Below are positions 41,956 through 49,347 of a stretch of 49,418 bases of DNA, piece by piece (positions within the stretch are counted from its first letter, which is position 1; every line of letters begins with the position of its first letter). The stretch is taken from positions 1 to 49,418 of the forward strand of contig JAISIN010000087.1 of assembly GCA_031262085.1 (NCBI GenBank), read 5' to 3'. A program made the translations under genes and the position numbers. The notes under the pieces were generated by a model. The model saw only the letters and a program-made list of their open reading frames with translations. It was not told where the DNA came from and ran no database searches. The stretch is from Prevotellaceae bacterium. GTDB taxonomy: Bacteria; Bacteroidota; Bacteroidia; Bacteroidales; Bacteroidaceae.

Positions 41956-42135
41956 ACAACAAAGCTTTCTACTTTAAATCATGATGCAATCGAATAAAAA
42001 GCATATCTTTGGCATTGAATTTAAAGCTATTCCGATGAAAGTGAACAATTAATATCCGCACGAGAGACATGTAATCTTTGATTGAACCTACGGTACCCAC
42101 CACCAGAGGTTCCGCATTATTAATTGTATCACATC
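41956..42135. other. intergenic, little recognised
   Basis: Together with the elements just listed this fills a gene-free stretch of about 410 bp before the ABC-F pseudogene. Its sequence is A+T-rich with no clear frame. A weak -7-like AATCTTTG lies near 42074 on the plus strand, about 60 nt before the ABC-F ATG. Confidence 0.35.
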
Positions 42136-43751
42136 ATGAGTATCATCATAAACGACGTGGCATATAGCTACGCCCATCAGCAAAATGTATTTGAACATAT
42201 CTGTTTCTCCGTCGAAAGTCGTGAGAAGGTATCTATTGTAGGCAATAATGATGCGGGGAAATCTACGCTCTTAAAGCTTATGGCCGGAACTCTGCAGCCG
42301 TCAGTAGGGACTATATTCCGCTCGTCGACACCTTTTATATAGAGCAGCACACCGGATACTTGAATCGGACGGTAGCCGAAGCATTGGATGTCGACGCCAA
42401 GTTGCAAGCACTCGAAGCAATTATGCGGGGTAGTGTGGCACAAGAGGATTATGACACCTTATCCGACGATTGGACCATAGAAGCTCGTTGCCGGGAAGCT
42501 TTGGACTACTGGGGACTAAAGTCCGCTACGCCACGTAGTAGCATGGATGGGTTGAGTGGAGGCGAGCGAACCAAAGTGTTTTTGGCGGGCATCCAAATTC
42601 ATGAACCTGAAATCATCCTGATGGACGAACCGTCCAACCATTTGGACGCGGCAAGCCGCGAATGGCTCTATCGCTTTATCGGCGATTGCGCGGCCACACT
42701 TGTGGTTGTTAGCCATGACCGTACATTGCTGGACTTGCTGACTTTGACCTATGAGCTTTCCGAACAGGGCATTCGGCAATACGGTGGCAATTATACTTTT
42801 TACGCTGCCCAGCGCATGCTGGAAGATGACGCGCTTGAAGACGCGATTCACGGCGAAGAGAAGGCACTACGTTCAGCTCGTCGTCAGGCACAGGAGGTAC
42901 GAGAGAGGCAAGAGAAGCGGCAATCAAAAGGACAAAAGAATAAGATGGAAGTGCCGCGCGCCCTTCGCAAACAACTGACCAACTCGGCTGAAAACACCGC
43001 CGCTCGTCTGCAAGACAAACACGCCGAGCGAATTGCCGACAGCAAAGGAAAGCTTGTCGACCTTAGAAATAAGCAACGCGCTTCGCGTGAGCTGAAGATA
43101 GATTTTGACTGCTCCGCTCTTCATGTTGGGAAATTACTTATCGAAGCTCGTCAAATCAGCTTCGCCTACTCATTGAGCGAGCCTTTATGGAACGAACCGA
43201 TAGACTTTCGACTGTACAGCAATGACCGCATACGCATCACAGGGGACAATGGCCGCGGGAAAACCACGCTGATCAATCTATTGCTTGGCAGGTTGACGCC
43301 GACACACGGGGAAATTCATCGTGCCGACTTCAGCTACATCTATCTTGACCAAAATTATACCTGTGTCGATGCGGAGTGCGCCGTAGTGGAATTGGCGGAA
43401 CAATACAACACAAAACATCTGCCTGAACATGAAGTGAAACTGCGCCTGAACCGTTTCCTTTTCCCCACCGACACTTGGGGTAAGACTTGCCGCGCCTTGA
43501 GTGGAGGAGAGAAGATGCGTCTTTACCTTTGCTGCCTGATGATAAGCAACAGTACGCCCGATCTTATCGTGCTGGATGAGCCGACAAACAATCTCGATAT
43601 TGCCAATATGCGAATCCTGACGCAAACCATCCGACAGTACAAAGGCAGCATATTGGTTATCTCACACGACAACCGCTTTGTTGAGGAAATAGGGGCCGCA
43701 AAGGTTTACGATATGGGTGTGGATACTAACAAAACAAACGATCTCGCATAG
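42136..43751 (+). pseudogene. ABC-F ATPase gene with one-base frameshift
   Basis: About 540 residues when joined, matching ribosome-protecting ABC-F proteins (Lsa/Vga size). The first part has Walker A GNNDAGKSTLL, where the usual glycine before the last GK is Asp, and stops at 42342. The second part continues without loss in the next frame (LSGGERTKVFLAGIQI, LMDEPSNHLD, linker rich in charge, second Walker A GDNGRGKTTLI, LSGGEKMRLYLC, LDEPTNNLD). Adding one T to the run at 42333-42336 restores PFYIEQHTGYLNRTV. This is either a true inactivation, a sequencing error or a slippage site. The codon register elsewhere is clean, so the break is recent. Confidence 0.85.
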
Positions 43752-43828
43752 ATATAGACAAGTTTGGCTCGGCGCAAATATACGATCAAGTACTTTGTTG
43801 TCTTATCTCCTCGTCGGGCATGCCGGCG

Positions 43829-44104
43829 AGCATTCGTACTCTTTTTCAATCCCATATAGAGCGAGTTGTGTTCGCGGTCTGCCCGTGCGATCTCGTCGGT
43901 CAGCATGCTCTTGCTCGACGTGAAGAGCAATTTCTGTTCTTCGCGATAAGCCTTTTGGTAGGTTCTGTATAGTTTCCGGGCATCATCTTTCACATTGCGC
44001 TCTTCCTTAACCAATTCCAGGATACCGCCGTGAAAGCTGGAATGCTGCCCGTTAGAAAATCGTTTAAGAGAAGTCGTGTCAATCTTGATCCTATTTATTT
44101 TAAG
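43829..44104 (-). pseudogene. DUF6261 family fragment
   Basis: The minus-strand frame reads RIKIDTTSLKRFSNGQHSSF, then YRTYQKAYREEQKLLFTSSK and LTDEIARADREHNSLYMGLK. These match the front half of DUF6261 proteins, whose function is unknown. No ATG is found at the beginning, and after KKSTNA the sequence changes to arginine-rich read-through down to about 43706, beside the ABC-F stop. About half the usual protein is missing, so this is a remnant. Confidence 0.6.
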
Positions 44105-44132
44105 TTAGTGATTTGTACCTGGTGAAATGATT

Positions 44133-44412
44133 ATCCGATTTCAGGCAAGGCTTTCCCCGGCAGGTTATTCGATCACCTGATTTCGGGTAAGTCTTTCCCC
44201 GATCGGTTATTCTATTACCTGATTTCAGGTGAGCTTTCCCCGACCGGTTATTGTCTTACCTGATTTCAGGTGAAGCTTTCCCCGACCGGTTATTGTCTTA
44301 CCTGATTTCAGGTGAAGCTTTCCCCGGCCGGTTATTGTCTTACCTGATTTCAGGTGAAGCTTTCCCCGACCGGTTATTGTCTCACCCGATTTCAGGTGAA
44401 GCTTTCCCCGGC
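44133..44412. repeat. 42-bp tandem repeat, about 6.7 copies
   Basis: Units start at 44133, 44175, 44217, 44258, 44300, 44342 and 44384. Six are 42 bp and the third is 41 bp. The last is cut after about 29 bp. Each carries the palindrome ACCTGATTTCAGGT and the string AAGCTTTCCCCGACCGG. The first two units are the most diverged. In frame the units give 14-residue repeats such as LSYLISGEAFPDRL, but there is no start signal and the 41-bp unit breaks the frame. I regard it as non-coding. Confidence 0.85.
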
Positions 44413-44702
44413 GAACTCGAAGCATTTCATTTGCAAAAATAGAGAAAGTTCACGATATTCCTCTTTTTTGCAAATATTTTAGATGCCTGATTAACCGCGA
44501 AGATCTTTAGATATTCTTGAAGGTTCGTTGTCTGGTCGCGAAGGTAATCATAGATTTTAGACAGATATTCGTCAGGGTATTACGGGGCGTCGATATTGTG
44601 GACCTATTCGCAGTACGTGCCGAAGATATTGTTTTTTTCATGCTGGACGTTTGCTGGAGTTCGATGTCGGCATTCCCTGATGGATAGAAAGTTGGCGCTA
44701 AA
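44413..44702. other. gene-free stretch with a possible coding scrap
   Basis: This is part of a nearly 1-kb region (43752-44745) without an intact gene. On the minus strand, about 44460-44585, there is an open run with protein-like content (DEYLSKIYDYLRDQ, then NLQEYLKIFAVNQ) bounded by a stop and no start codon. It resembles gene debris. Nothing else was recognised. Confidence 0.3.
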
Positions 44703-44732
44703 GAATAGGATTATTTGCCGTCATTGGCAAGA
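44703..44732 (-). promoter_or_regulatory. CGGCAA/TTGCC promoter-operator repeat, copy 2
   Basis: A diverged copy of 45931-45960, keeping TTGCCGTCATTGGCAA on the plus strand and GGATTATTTG. It lies 14 bp beyond the stop of the clbS-like gene. The -7 element is distorted (TATTCTTT on the minus strand). Confidence 0.5.
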
Positions 44733-44745
44733 AACAAATGAAAGA

Positions 44746-45261
44746 TCATACCGCATGCAACTTTTTCCATTTGCGAATCTTGCTTTTGAATGTAGAGAAG
44801 GGAGCGACCGTATTGATGTGCACCCATTTCCAAATAGGCCAGTTAGAAGATGTGGAGGATGCCCATTTCCGTCCTCCGCTTTTGAATACTTCGTCTTCGG
44901 AGAAACCATCCAGCCATTTGGTTAAGCTATCTACTTCCGTCGTAAACATTTCGCATAGTTCCATCAATGAGTATTGTGAATAATGTTTATAGAAAGAGGA
45001 ATACAGTTCGCCCATTTGATTCCATTTAATGCCGGGCGCAGGCATTGCTATAGGTTTTCCCGCCTGTTCGTCGCTATCCCAACCGCGAATCAAATTCATC
45101 CAACCTAATTGATAGGCAATCATCTCCTGCGGCGTCCGGTCAACGCCATCCATACGAAGGTCTTTGTCGTCTTCTCTCACATTGACGAACTCCTTTACGA
45201 AGCCGCTCGACGCAGACTTTATCTCGTCGATAAGCTCTTGCTTACTTGTGTATTCTTTCAT
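44746..45261 (-). CDS. ClbS/DfsB family four-helix protein (DUF1706)
   Basis: 171 residues. It begins KEYTSKQELIDEIKSASSGF and ends with the family signature IWKWVHINTVAPFSTFKSKI followed by RKWKKL. The family includes the colibactin self-protection protein ClbS and DfsB, both DinB-like bundles. ClbS hydrolyses the reactive cyclopropane of colibactin, but most family members have no known substrate. It starts 3 bp after the peptidase E gene and shares its promoter and operators. The lack of colibactin genes here makes a self-immunity role unlikely. General detoxification is an inference only. Confidence 0.88.
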   Translation of the reverse strand: MKEYTSKQELIDEIKSASSGFVKEFVNVREDDKDLRMDGVDRTPQEMIAYQLGWMNLIRGWDSDEQAGKPIAMPAPGIKWNQMGELYSSFYKHYSQYSLMELCEMFTTEVDSLTKWLDGFSEDEVFKSGGRKWASSTSSNWPIWKWVHINTVAPFSTFKSKIRKWKKLHAV

Positions 45262-45264
45262 ATC

Positions 45265-45885
45265 CTACTTGTTTATTGTGAGTATTTCTATAGTTTCACC
45301 ATCCACCACAACCGCTTGGTTGTTGCCAATGACGCGTAAATCAAGCGTATCGGAATATTCCTCGATGATGCGTTTCGCTGCCTTCTTAAACGGAAAATTA
45401 TTGTGGTGTGGTACCACACAAAAGTTAACAACAGACAGAGCCGAGAAACTTTTCAAGCCGGAGGCTACCGAAGGATCATCCATTAATCGAACATATTCAA
45501 TATCAGGTGCCACAATCATGGAACCGGCAGAAACGCCGATATATACCTTTCCTTTGTTGATATGCTCTACAATCAGCTTGTCTGTGCCGGTACGCTTCAA
45601 TTCCTGAAGTAGATAGAACGTATTTCCTCCTTCCACAAAAAGATAATCCGCCTCCTCAATCTTAGTTTTAATCTCTTCGGGCGAAGCGGTCGATATTTCC
45701 AGCTCGTTGATGACCATTCCCAATTTGGTCAATGCCCTTTTATTCGCTCCCACATAGAACGTCACGTACTCTACAATGCTTGCCGTCGGTATAAACACGA
45801 CTTTCTTCCCCACGCAAGTCTGCTGGGTAAATTCAAGGAACAGCTTTGCCACTCCCGCGAAGTAGGATGATAGGAATAATTTCAT
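45265..45885 (-). CDS. peptidase E-like (S51) protein
   Basis: 206 residues. The fold is class I glutamine-amidotransferase-like. YLFVEGGNTFYLLQEL and the nucleophile elbow IGVSAGS with S119 are intact, as is VIGNNQAVVVDG near the C-terminus. Dipeptidase E of this family cleaves Asp-X dipeptides. This protein belongs to the Type 1 GATase-like branch common in Firmicutes and Bacteroidetes, whose substrates are not settled. It heads a two-gene operon with the ClbS-like gene. The 5' region holds two CGGCAA/TTGCCG inverted repeats, so expression is probably repressor-controlled. Confidence 0.85.
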   Translation of the reverse strand: MKLFLSSYFAGVAKLFLEFTQQTCVGKKVVFIPTASIVEYVTFYVGANKRALTKLGMVINELEISTASPEEIKTKIEEADYLFVEGGNTFYLLQELKRTGTDKLIVEHINKGKVYIGVSAGSMIVAPDIEYVRLMDDPSVASGLKSFSALSVVNFCVVPHHNNFPFKKAAKRIIEEYSDTLDLRVIGNNQAVVVDGETIEILTINK

Positions 45886-45898
45886 TGTCGCTCTTTTA

Positions 45899-45960
45899 TC
45901 GGCAAGTTTGTTGCCGAAAGAGTGCCCAAAGATAGTGATTATTTGCCATTATCGGCAAGA
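45899..45960 (-). promoter_or_regulatory. promoter with two CGGCAA operators (peptidase E operon)
   Basis: On the minus strand TTG (45958-45956), 21 nt and TATCTTTG (45934-45927) make a canonical promoter. The palindrome TTGCCATTATCGGCAA (45943-45958) fills its spacer. A second inverted repeat, TCGGCAA-gtttg-TTGCCGA (45899-45917), lies just after the predicted start site. Both share the TTGCC half-site, so one repressor could bind both. Confidence 0.7.
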
Positions 45961-46043
45961 TAATACATATAAGTTCTCTATCTTTCCTCTAAAGAAAAAG
46001 CAGTTTCTTTATGCTGCCGGCGTAAAAGCTCGCGGCTTTTATC

Positions 46044-46051
46044 TAAATTTG
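46044..46051 (+). promoter_or_regulatory. -7 box for the TIGR04076 gene
   Basis: TAAATTTG matches TAnnTTTG and lies 35 nt before the start codon. Confidence 0.55.
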
Positions 46052-46086
46052 CGACCGAATAAATCAAATAAAGACAATTAACAACA

Positions 46087-46377
46087 ATGAAAAAAGTTAA
46101 GATAACGGTTATCCGCAAGATTCATCATGCCGACCTTTCGGCTCTATATGAAAATCAGATAGAACATGCTTGCAATATGCAGGAGGGACAAACGTTCATT
46201 TCCGAGAATGGCATGCAACCGAAAGGGCTTTGCGAAAGTGCATGGACTTCGATGCAAAGTTTCGTGATGACACTGGCTCATGGAGGCGAAAACTTCTATG
46301 ACGGATGGATGAAAAATCCCAAGTCGGCGATGATTTCATGCAATGACGGCTTCCGTCCGGTGAGTTTTTTTGATTGA
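46087..46377 (+). CDS. TIGR04076 family protein
   Basis: 96 residues. KKVKITVIRKIHHADLSALY, then CNMQEGQTFISENGMQPKG and AWTSMQSFVMTLAHGG fit the small TIGR04076 family of unknown function. Cysteines (C49, C64 and one near the C-terminus in ISCNDG) and a histidine are conserved in such proteins and may bind a metal. The gene stands alone with its own promoter and is divergent from peptidase E. Confidence 0.8.
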   Translation: MKKVKITVIRKIHHADLSALYENQIEHACNMQEGQTFISENGMQPKGLCESAWTSMQSFVMTLAHGGENFYDGWMKNPKSAMISCNDGFRPVSFFD

Positions 46378-46596
46378 AGTGATTGCTTGAGAACCTATTT
46401 ACCTATGCAGAAAAGGGACGTAAATGGTAAATGCCTTTAGTAATAGGATGTTGCGCGTGGCTTTATGGGTAACAAGTAACAAACAGGCAACAAAAAAGAG
46501 GGGGTATGAGAGTAAGCAAAAGTTGAAGAATATCTAAATGATGAATAGGAAACGCATTTATTCATCCATGCAGAATATTGCAGAACAATTTTTTAA

Positions 46597-46604
46597 TATC
46601 TTTG
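46597..46604 (+). promoter_or_regulatory. -7 box for the TIR-receiver gene
   Basis: TATCTTTG lies 23 nt before the ATG. Upstream, GATGAATA and TATTCATC (about 46540-46567) form a small inverted repeat of uncertain meaning. Confidence 0.6.
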
Positions 46605-46627
46605 CGGGTATCTTAATTAAAGCATAA

Positions 46628-47407
46628 ATGAAAGAACAAAAGGTATTTATTAGTTATAGCCACACAAGTAGGCCTTTCGCAGATTTGGTAAAACTAAAAC
46701 TGCAAGAAAAAGGTATTGACGTATGGGATGATTCTCAAATAGCTGGTGGTGAAGAGTGGAAAGAGACCATAGATATTGCTATTGATAATAGCAGCGTTAT
46801 TGTTTGTTTATTAGATAACAATTCTGTTAAATCACAATATGTCACATATGAATGGGCATATGCACTTGGTCGAGGAAAACATATAATACCTATATTAGAA
46901 GGGAATATAGATTTGCTTAATGTTCATCCAAAACTGCAAGCGAAACAATGTCTGGATTTTAGACAAGACTACAACTTGAAATGGAATATTCTTATTGAAA
47001 GCATACATAATATATTCAATATAAATCAATCAGTTGAAACAATCAACAATAAGAAAGATACGATATTGTGGGTAGATGATCGACCCAGTAATAATATTTA
47101 TGAAAGAAGTGTCTTTGAAGGAATGGGCCTCAAATTTGATTTGGCTTTGTCGACTAATGAAGCTCTTGCTTTATTAAATAGTAGTAAGTATGTTGCAATC
47201 ATATCTGACATGGGGAGAGTAGAAGGACCTAATGAAGGATATGTCCTTCTAAAAGAGGTAAGGCGAAAAGATAAGCAAACACCTTTCTTTATTTATGCAG
47301 CATCAAATCTACCAGAACACAAAATATTAGCCCTTTCAAAAGGTGCCCAAGGTTCTACAAATAGTTTTAGAGAGCTAATAGACCTCGTAACCGCTCATAT
47401 ATATTAA
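46628..47407 (+). CDS. TIR domain-receiver-like fusion protein
   Basis: 259 residues. Residues 1-130 form a TIR domain: KVFISYSHTSRPFADLVKLK, GIDVWDDSQIAGGEEW, and E75 in YVTYEWAYALG at the place of the catalytic glutamate of NAD-cleaving TIRs. Residues about 145-259 look like a receiver domain: acidic pair in ILWVDDRPSNN and a phospho-acceptor-like Asp in IISDMGR. The usual Thr position is Ala/Ser (YAAS), and the usual Lys near the end is replaced in GAQGSTN. No partner kinase is nearby. TIR proteins of bacteria often act in anti-phage defence. The low-GC codon use differs from the genes before 46 kb, suggesting transfer. Confidence 0.8.
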   Translation: MKEQKVFISYSHTSRPFADLVKLKLQEKGIDVWDDSQIAGGEEWKETIDIAIDNSSVIVCLLDNNSVKSQYVTYEWAYALGRGKHIIPILEGNIDLLNVHPKLQAKQCLDFRQDYNLKWNILIESIHNIFNINQSVETINNKKDTILWVDDRPSNNIYERSVFEGMGLKFDLALSTNEALALLNSSKYVAIISDMGRVEGPNEGYVLLKEVRRKDKQTPFFIYAASNLPEHKILALSKGAQGSTNSFRELIDLVTAHIY

Positions 47408-47686
47408 AGGTAATCCTCCATGGCTTGCCCTGGTAAGGGTGGACAACCCCCACATTTTGAGTGCCAAATGCCGCCAAACTCCTCTCTGCTACTTCATGTT
47501 TCATTCCCTTGCTCTATTTTTGCTTGGAGTTTATTGTAAAATACCAATAATAAGATAGCATATATCAGCTATCTCATGCGGAGGCAAACCGTAAGATATG
47601 GCAAGCCTTGCTGGAAAGATATCGCCGCATTCAAATTACGGAATAAGGTATGGAGCGTGTTGTGCTTCGTAATGACCTCAAGTATC
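47408..47686. other. gap before the IS66 remnant, possible coding scrap
   Basis: About 280 bp without a gene. Near 47573-47650 the plus strand has a short run (HAEANRKIWQALLERYRRIQ, then ITE and stop) that looks like the end of a protein but has no start. I do not recognise it. The early part is GC-rich and may be the edge of an inserted segment. Confidence 0.3.
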
Positions 47687-48488
47687 GTAAGCCCCCCCGA
47701 TAAAGTACCCGTTGTCATAGTGTCATTCTTTCCACCGACCTTTGCGTCCCAAAAAGAAGTGATCTATGAACAAGGAAAAATTTTATCGAGATTTTGTCTC
47801 GCCAGATGGCGAGCGGTTTGACTATCCGTGACTTTTGTCAGATGAAAACCGTAGCATGGCGGAGTATGCTTTGACTGAAATACAGCATCTGTATGGAATA
47901 GAACGCAAGGCGGACGAACAGGAACTCTCCAGCGAAGACCGTGCCGCATTGCGCCAGCGCCTAGCTGTACCCATATTGGATACGTTGGAAAAATGGATGG
48001 AGAAAAATTACAAGAAATTCCTTCCCAAGAGTCGCATGGGCAAAGCCATCGCGTATACTTATGGTCTGTGGCTCCGCATTGGAACTATCTGATGGATGGT
48101 CGGTTGAAGATAGACAACAACCTTGCGGAGAATGTCATCCGTCCTATAGCCATCTCCAGAAAGAACTTTCTGTTCTGTGGCAATCATCAAGCGACGGAGA
48201 ACACCGCCGTGATTTGTTCGTTGCTGGCTACCTGCAAAAGCAAGAGGCGTCAATCCCAGGGAGTGGCTGAACGATGTGCTTGAGCGGCTGCCCTATTATC
48301 TCCAAAAGAACTCCGGCAAAGAGTTGTCTGAGTTACTACCCAATCACTGGAAACCGGGGAACGCTAACGAACTCTAACAACGCTCTAACATTTTTCTCTT
48401 CAATAGTAGTAGACGTGATCTCGAAAGGATGAATCGTGTACCGACTGGCGAGCGCCAAAAACGAAGAGGTACTTTATCGGGGGCTTAC
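47687..48488 (+). mobile_element. IS66-family element, 802-bp deletion derivative
   Basis: Terminal inverted repeats are GTAAGC-C7-GATAAAGTACC at the left (47687-47709) and GTAAGC-C5-GATAAAGTACC read inward from 48488. GTAA ends are typical of IS66. The interior holds only the first codons of a left-hand frame and the C-terminal part of the transposase, so the element has lost most of its roughly 2.5 kb. The 8 bp on either side (CAAGTATC and GAAAAAAC) are not a target duplication, which points to later rearrangement. Confidence 0.8.
47766..48377 (+). pseudogene. IS66 TnpC transposase remnant with frameshifts
   Basis: A start segment (MNKEKFYRDFVSPDGERFDY and a stop) is joined to the TnpC C-terminus: EYALTEIQHLYGIERKADEQ, LPKSRMGKAIAYTYGLWLR, then after a frameshift near 48085 WNYLMDGRLKIDNNLAENVI and RKNFLFCGNHQATENTAVI. 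A second frameshift near 48240 leads to NPREWLNDVLERLPYYLQ and the end at 48377. The catalytic D-N-N-A-E region is present, but the D-rich N-terminal catalytic part is gone. It is not functional. Confidence 0.85.
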
Positions 48489-48513
48489 GAAAAAACAAAG
48501 AGATAGAAAGACA

Positions 48514-48579
48514 GATGACATATGTCATCTATGTCAGTCTCGCCTGACAGACAGCTCAATGGATGCTGACAGCATGTCA
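48514..48579. promoter_or_regulatory. cluster of TGACA/TGTCA inverted repeats
   Basis: GATGACATATGTCATC (48514-48529) is a perfect 16-bp palindrome. TGTCAG-tctcgc-CTGACA (48532-48549) and TGACA-gca-TGTCA (48567-48579) follow. All three share one half-site, and they lie 62-127 nt before the membrane-protein gene. They look like operators. They start 26 bp outside the IS66 end. Confidence 0.6.
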
Positions 48580-48640
48580 TATTATTCATTTGGTTCACTT
48601 ATTGTTATGTTGTTAGATAGAAATAATTTGTTTTAAATAC

Positions 48641-49048
48641 ATGGATGAGAAATTAAAACATTTGGAATTTATTCAAAACGTTATCACTCGGATGAATTCG
48701 AATTCGTTCTTGATTAAAGGATGGGCGATAACTTTAGTGTCGGCATTATTTGCACTTACAGCAAAAGATGCAGATATCAATTATATTTTGATTTCATACA
48801 TGGTTATTCCTGTGTTTTGGATACTGGATGGGTTTTATATTTCAAGGGAACGACAATATCGAGATTTGTATAGCGACGTAGCTAAGAAAGACGGAAGTAA
48901 CATAGATTTTAACATGGATGCTTCTGGTTACAATAGAGGGAATAGATCATGGTTATCTGGCATCTTCTCTAAAACTCTGTGCCCATTTTATGGAGTTATG
49001 CTAATAGCCACCCTAATAGTGATGTTTTTAATTAAATACCTAAAATAG
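48641..49048 (+). CDS. small three-helix membrane protein, unknown family
   Basis: 135 residues. Hydrophobic helices are at about 24-41 (LIKGWAITLVSALFALTA), 47-65 (YILISYMVIPVFWILDGFY) and 112-133 (LCPFYGVMLIATLIVMFLIK). Between the second and third is a polar loop of about 45 residues starting ISRERQYRDLYSDVAKKDG. The N-terminal LEFIQNVITRMNSNSFLIKG and the WILDGFY motif look conserved to me from proteins in defence-type neighbourhoods, but no characterised family comes to mind. It is followed 8 bp later by an Nmad1 gene and is surely in its operon. The low-GC codon use matches the TIR gene. Confidence 0.7.
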   Translation: MDEKLKHLEFIQNVITRMNSNSFLIKGWAITLVSALFALTAKDADINYILISYMVIPVFWILDGFYISRERQYRDLYSDVAKKDGSNIDFNMDASGYNRGNRSWLSGIFSKTLCPFYGVMLIATLIVMFLIKYLK

Positions 49049-49056
49049 AATAATTT

Positions 49057-49347
49057 ATGGAAGAAGAACAAGTAAAGAGAATTGCTGATGGCGTTATTCA
49101 AACTCTCTTAAAGAAAAACGCAGACTATGGCGGTGCCAGCTTTGATTTGGGATTGAATGGGAATATGGTTCACCTTTGGGATAAGATTAAAAGGTATCGT
49201 ACTCTGGTAGAGAACAGTAATAAAGGTATAGAACCAAACTTCGAATCTGTAGAAGATACACTCAAGGACATAATAGGGTATGCCATAATAGGTTTACTTA
49301 CTAAAGTTTCCCACCTATCTCCTACTGTCTGTAAAGTCGGCGTATAA
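49057..49347 (+). CDS. Nmad1/DUF1599 nucleotide-modification-associated protein
   Basis: 96 residues. LLKKNADYGGASFDLGLNGN, then LWDKIKRYRTLVE and ESVEDTLKDIIGYAIIGLLT, match DUF1599 (nucleotide modification associated domain 1). The E/D residues around KNADYG and EDTLKDI correspond to the metal-binding helices of all-alpha MazG-like NTP pyrophosphatases. Members are common in phages and near DNA-modification genes. The last ten residues (HLSPTVCKVGV) are not part of the family and may be a replaced end. It is co-transcribed with the membrane-protein gene. The specific nucleotide is unknown. Confidence 0.75.
   Translation: MEEEQVKRIADGVIQTLLKKNADYGGASFDLGLNGNMVHLWDKIKRYRTLVENSNKGIEPNFESVEDTLKDIIGYAIIGLLTKVSHLSPTVCKVGV

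Noticed and set aside
44133..44412. CRISPR array
   Set aside because: The units are directly adjacent with no unique spacers and there are no cas genes.
44225..44442. Repeat-encoded short proteins (14-residue repeats such as LSYLISGEAFPDRL, and the antisense version)
   Set aside because: No ribosome-binding site or promoter, a 41-bp unit that shifts the frame, and no known family. A tandem DNA repeat gives such frames automatically.
46540..46567. GATGAATA / TATTCATC inverted repeat as an attachment site or terminator before the TIR gene
   Set aside because: Only an 8-bp A+T-rich stem, no second copy in the window and no run of T after it. Too weak to call.
47576..47821. An 81-residue plus-strand frame across the left IS66 end
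   Set aside because: It crosses the terminal repeat and joins unrelated sequence, so it is a chance frame.
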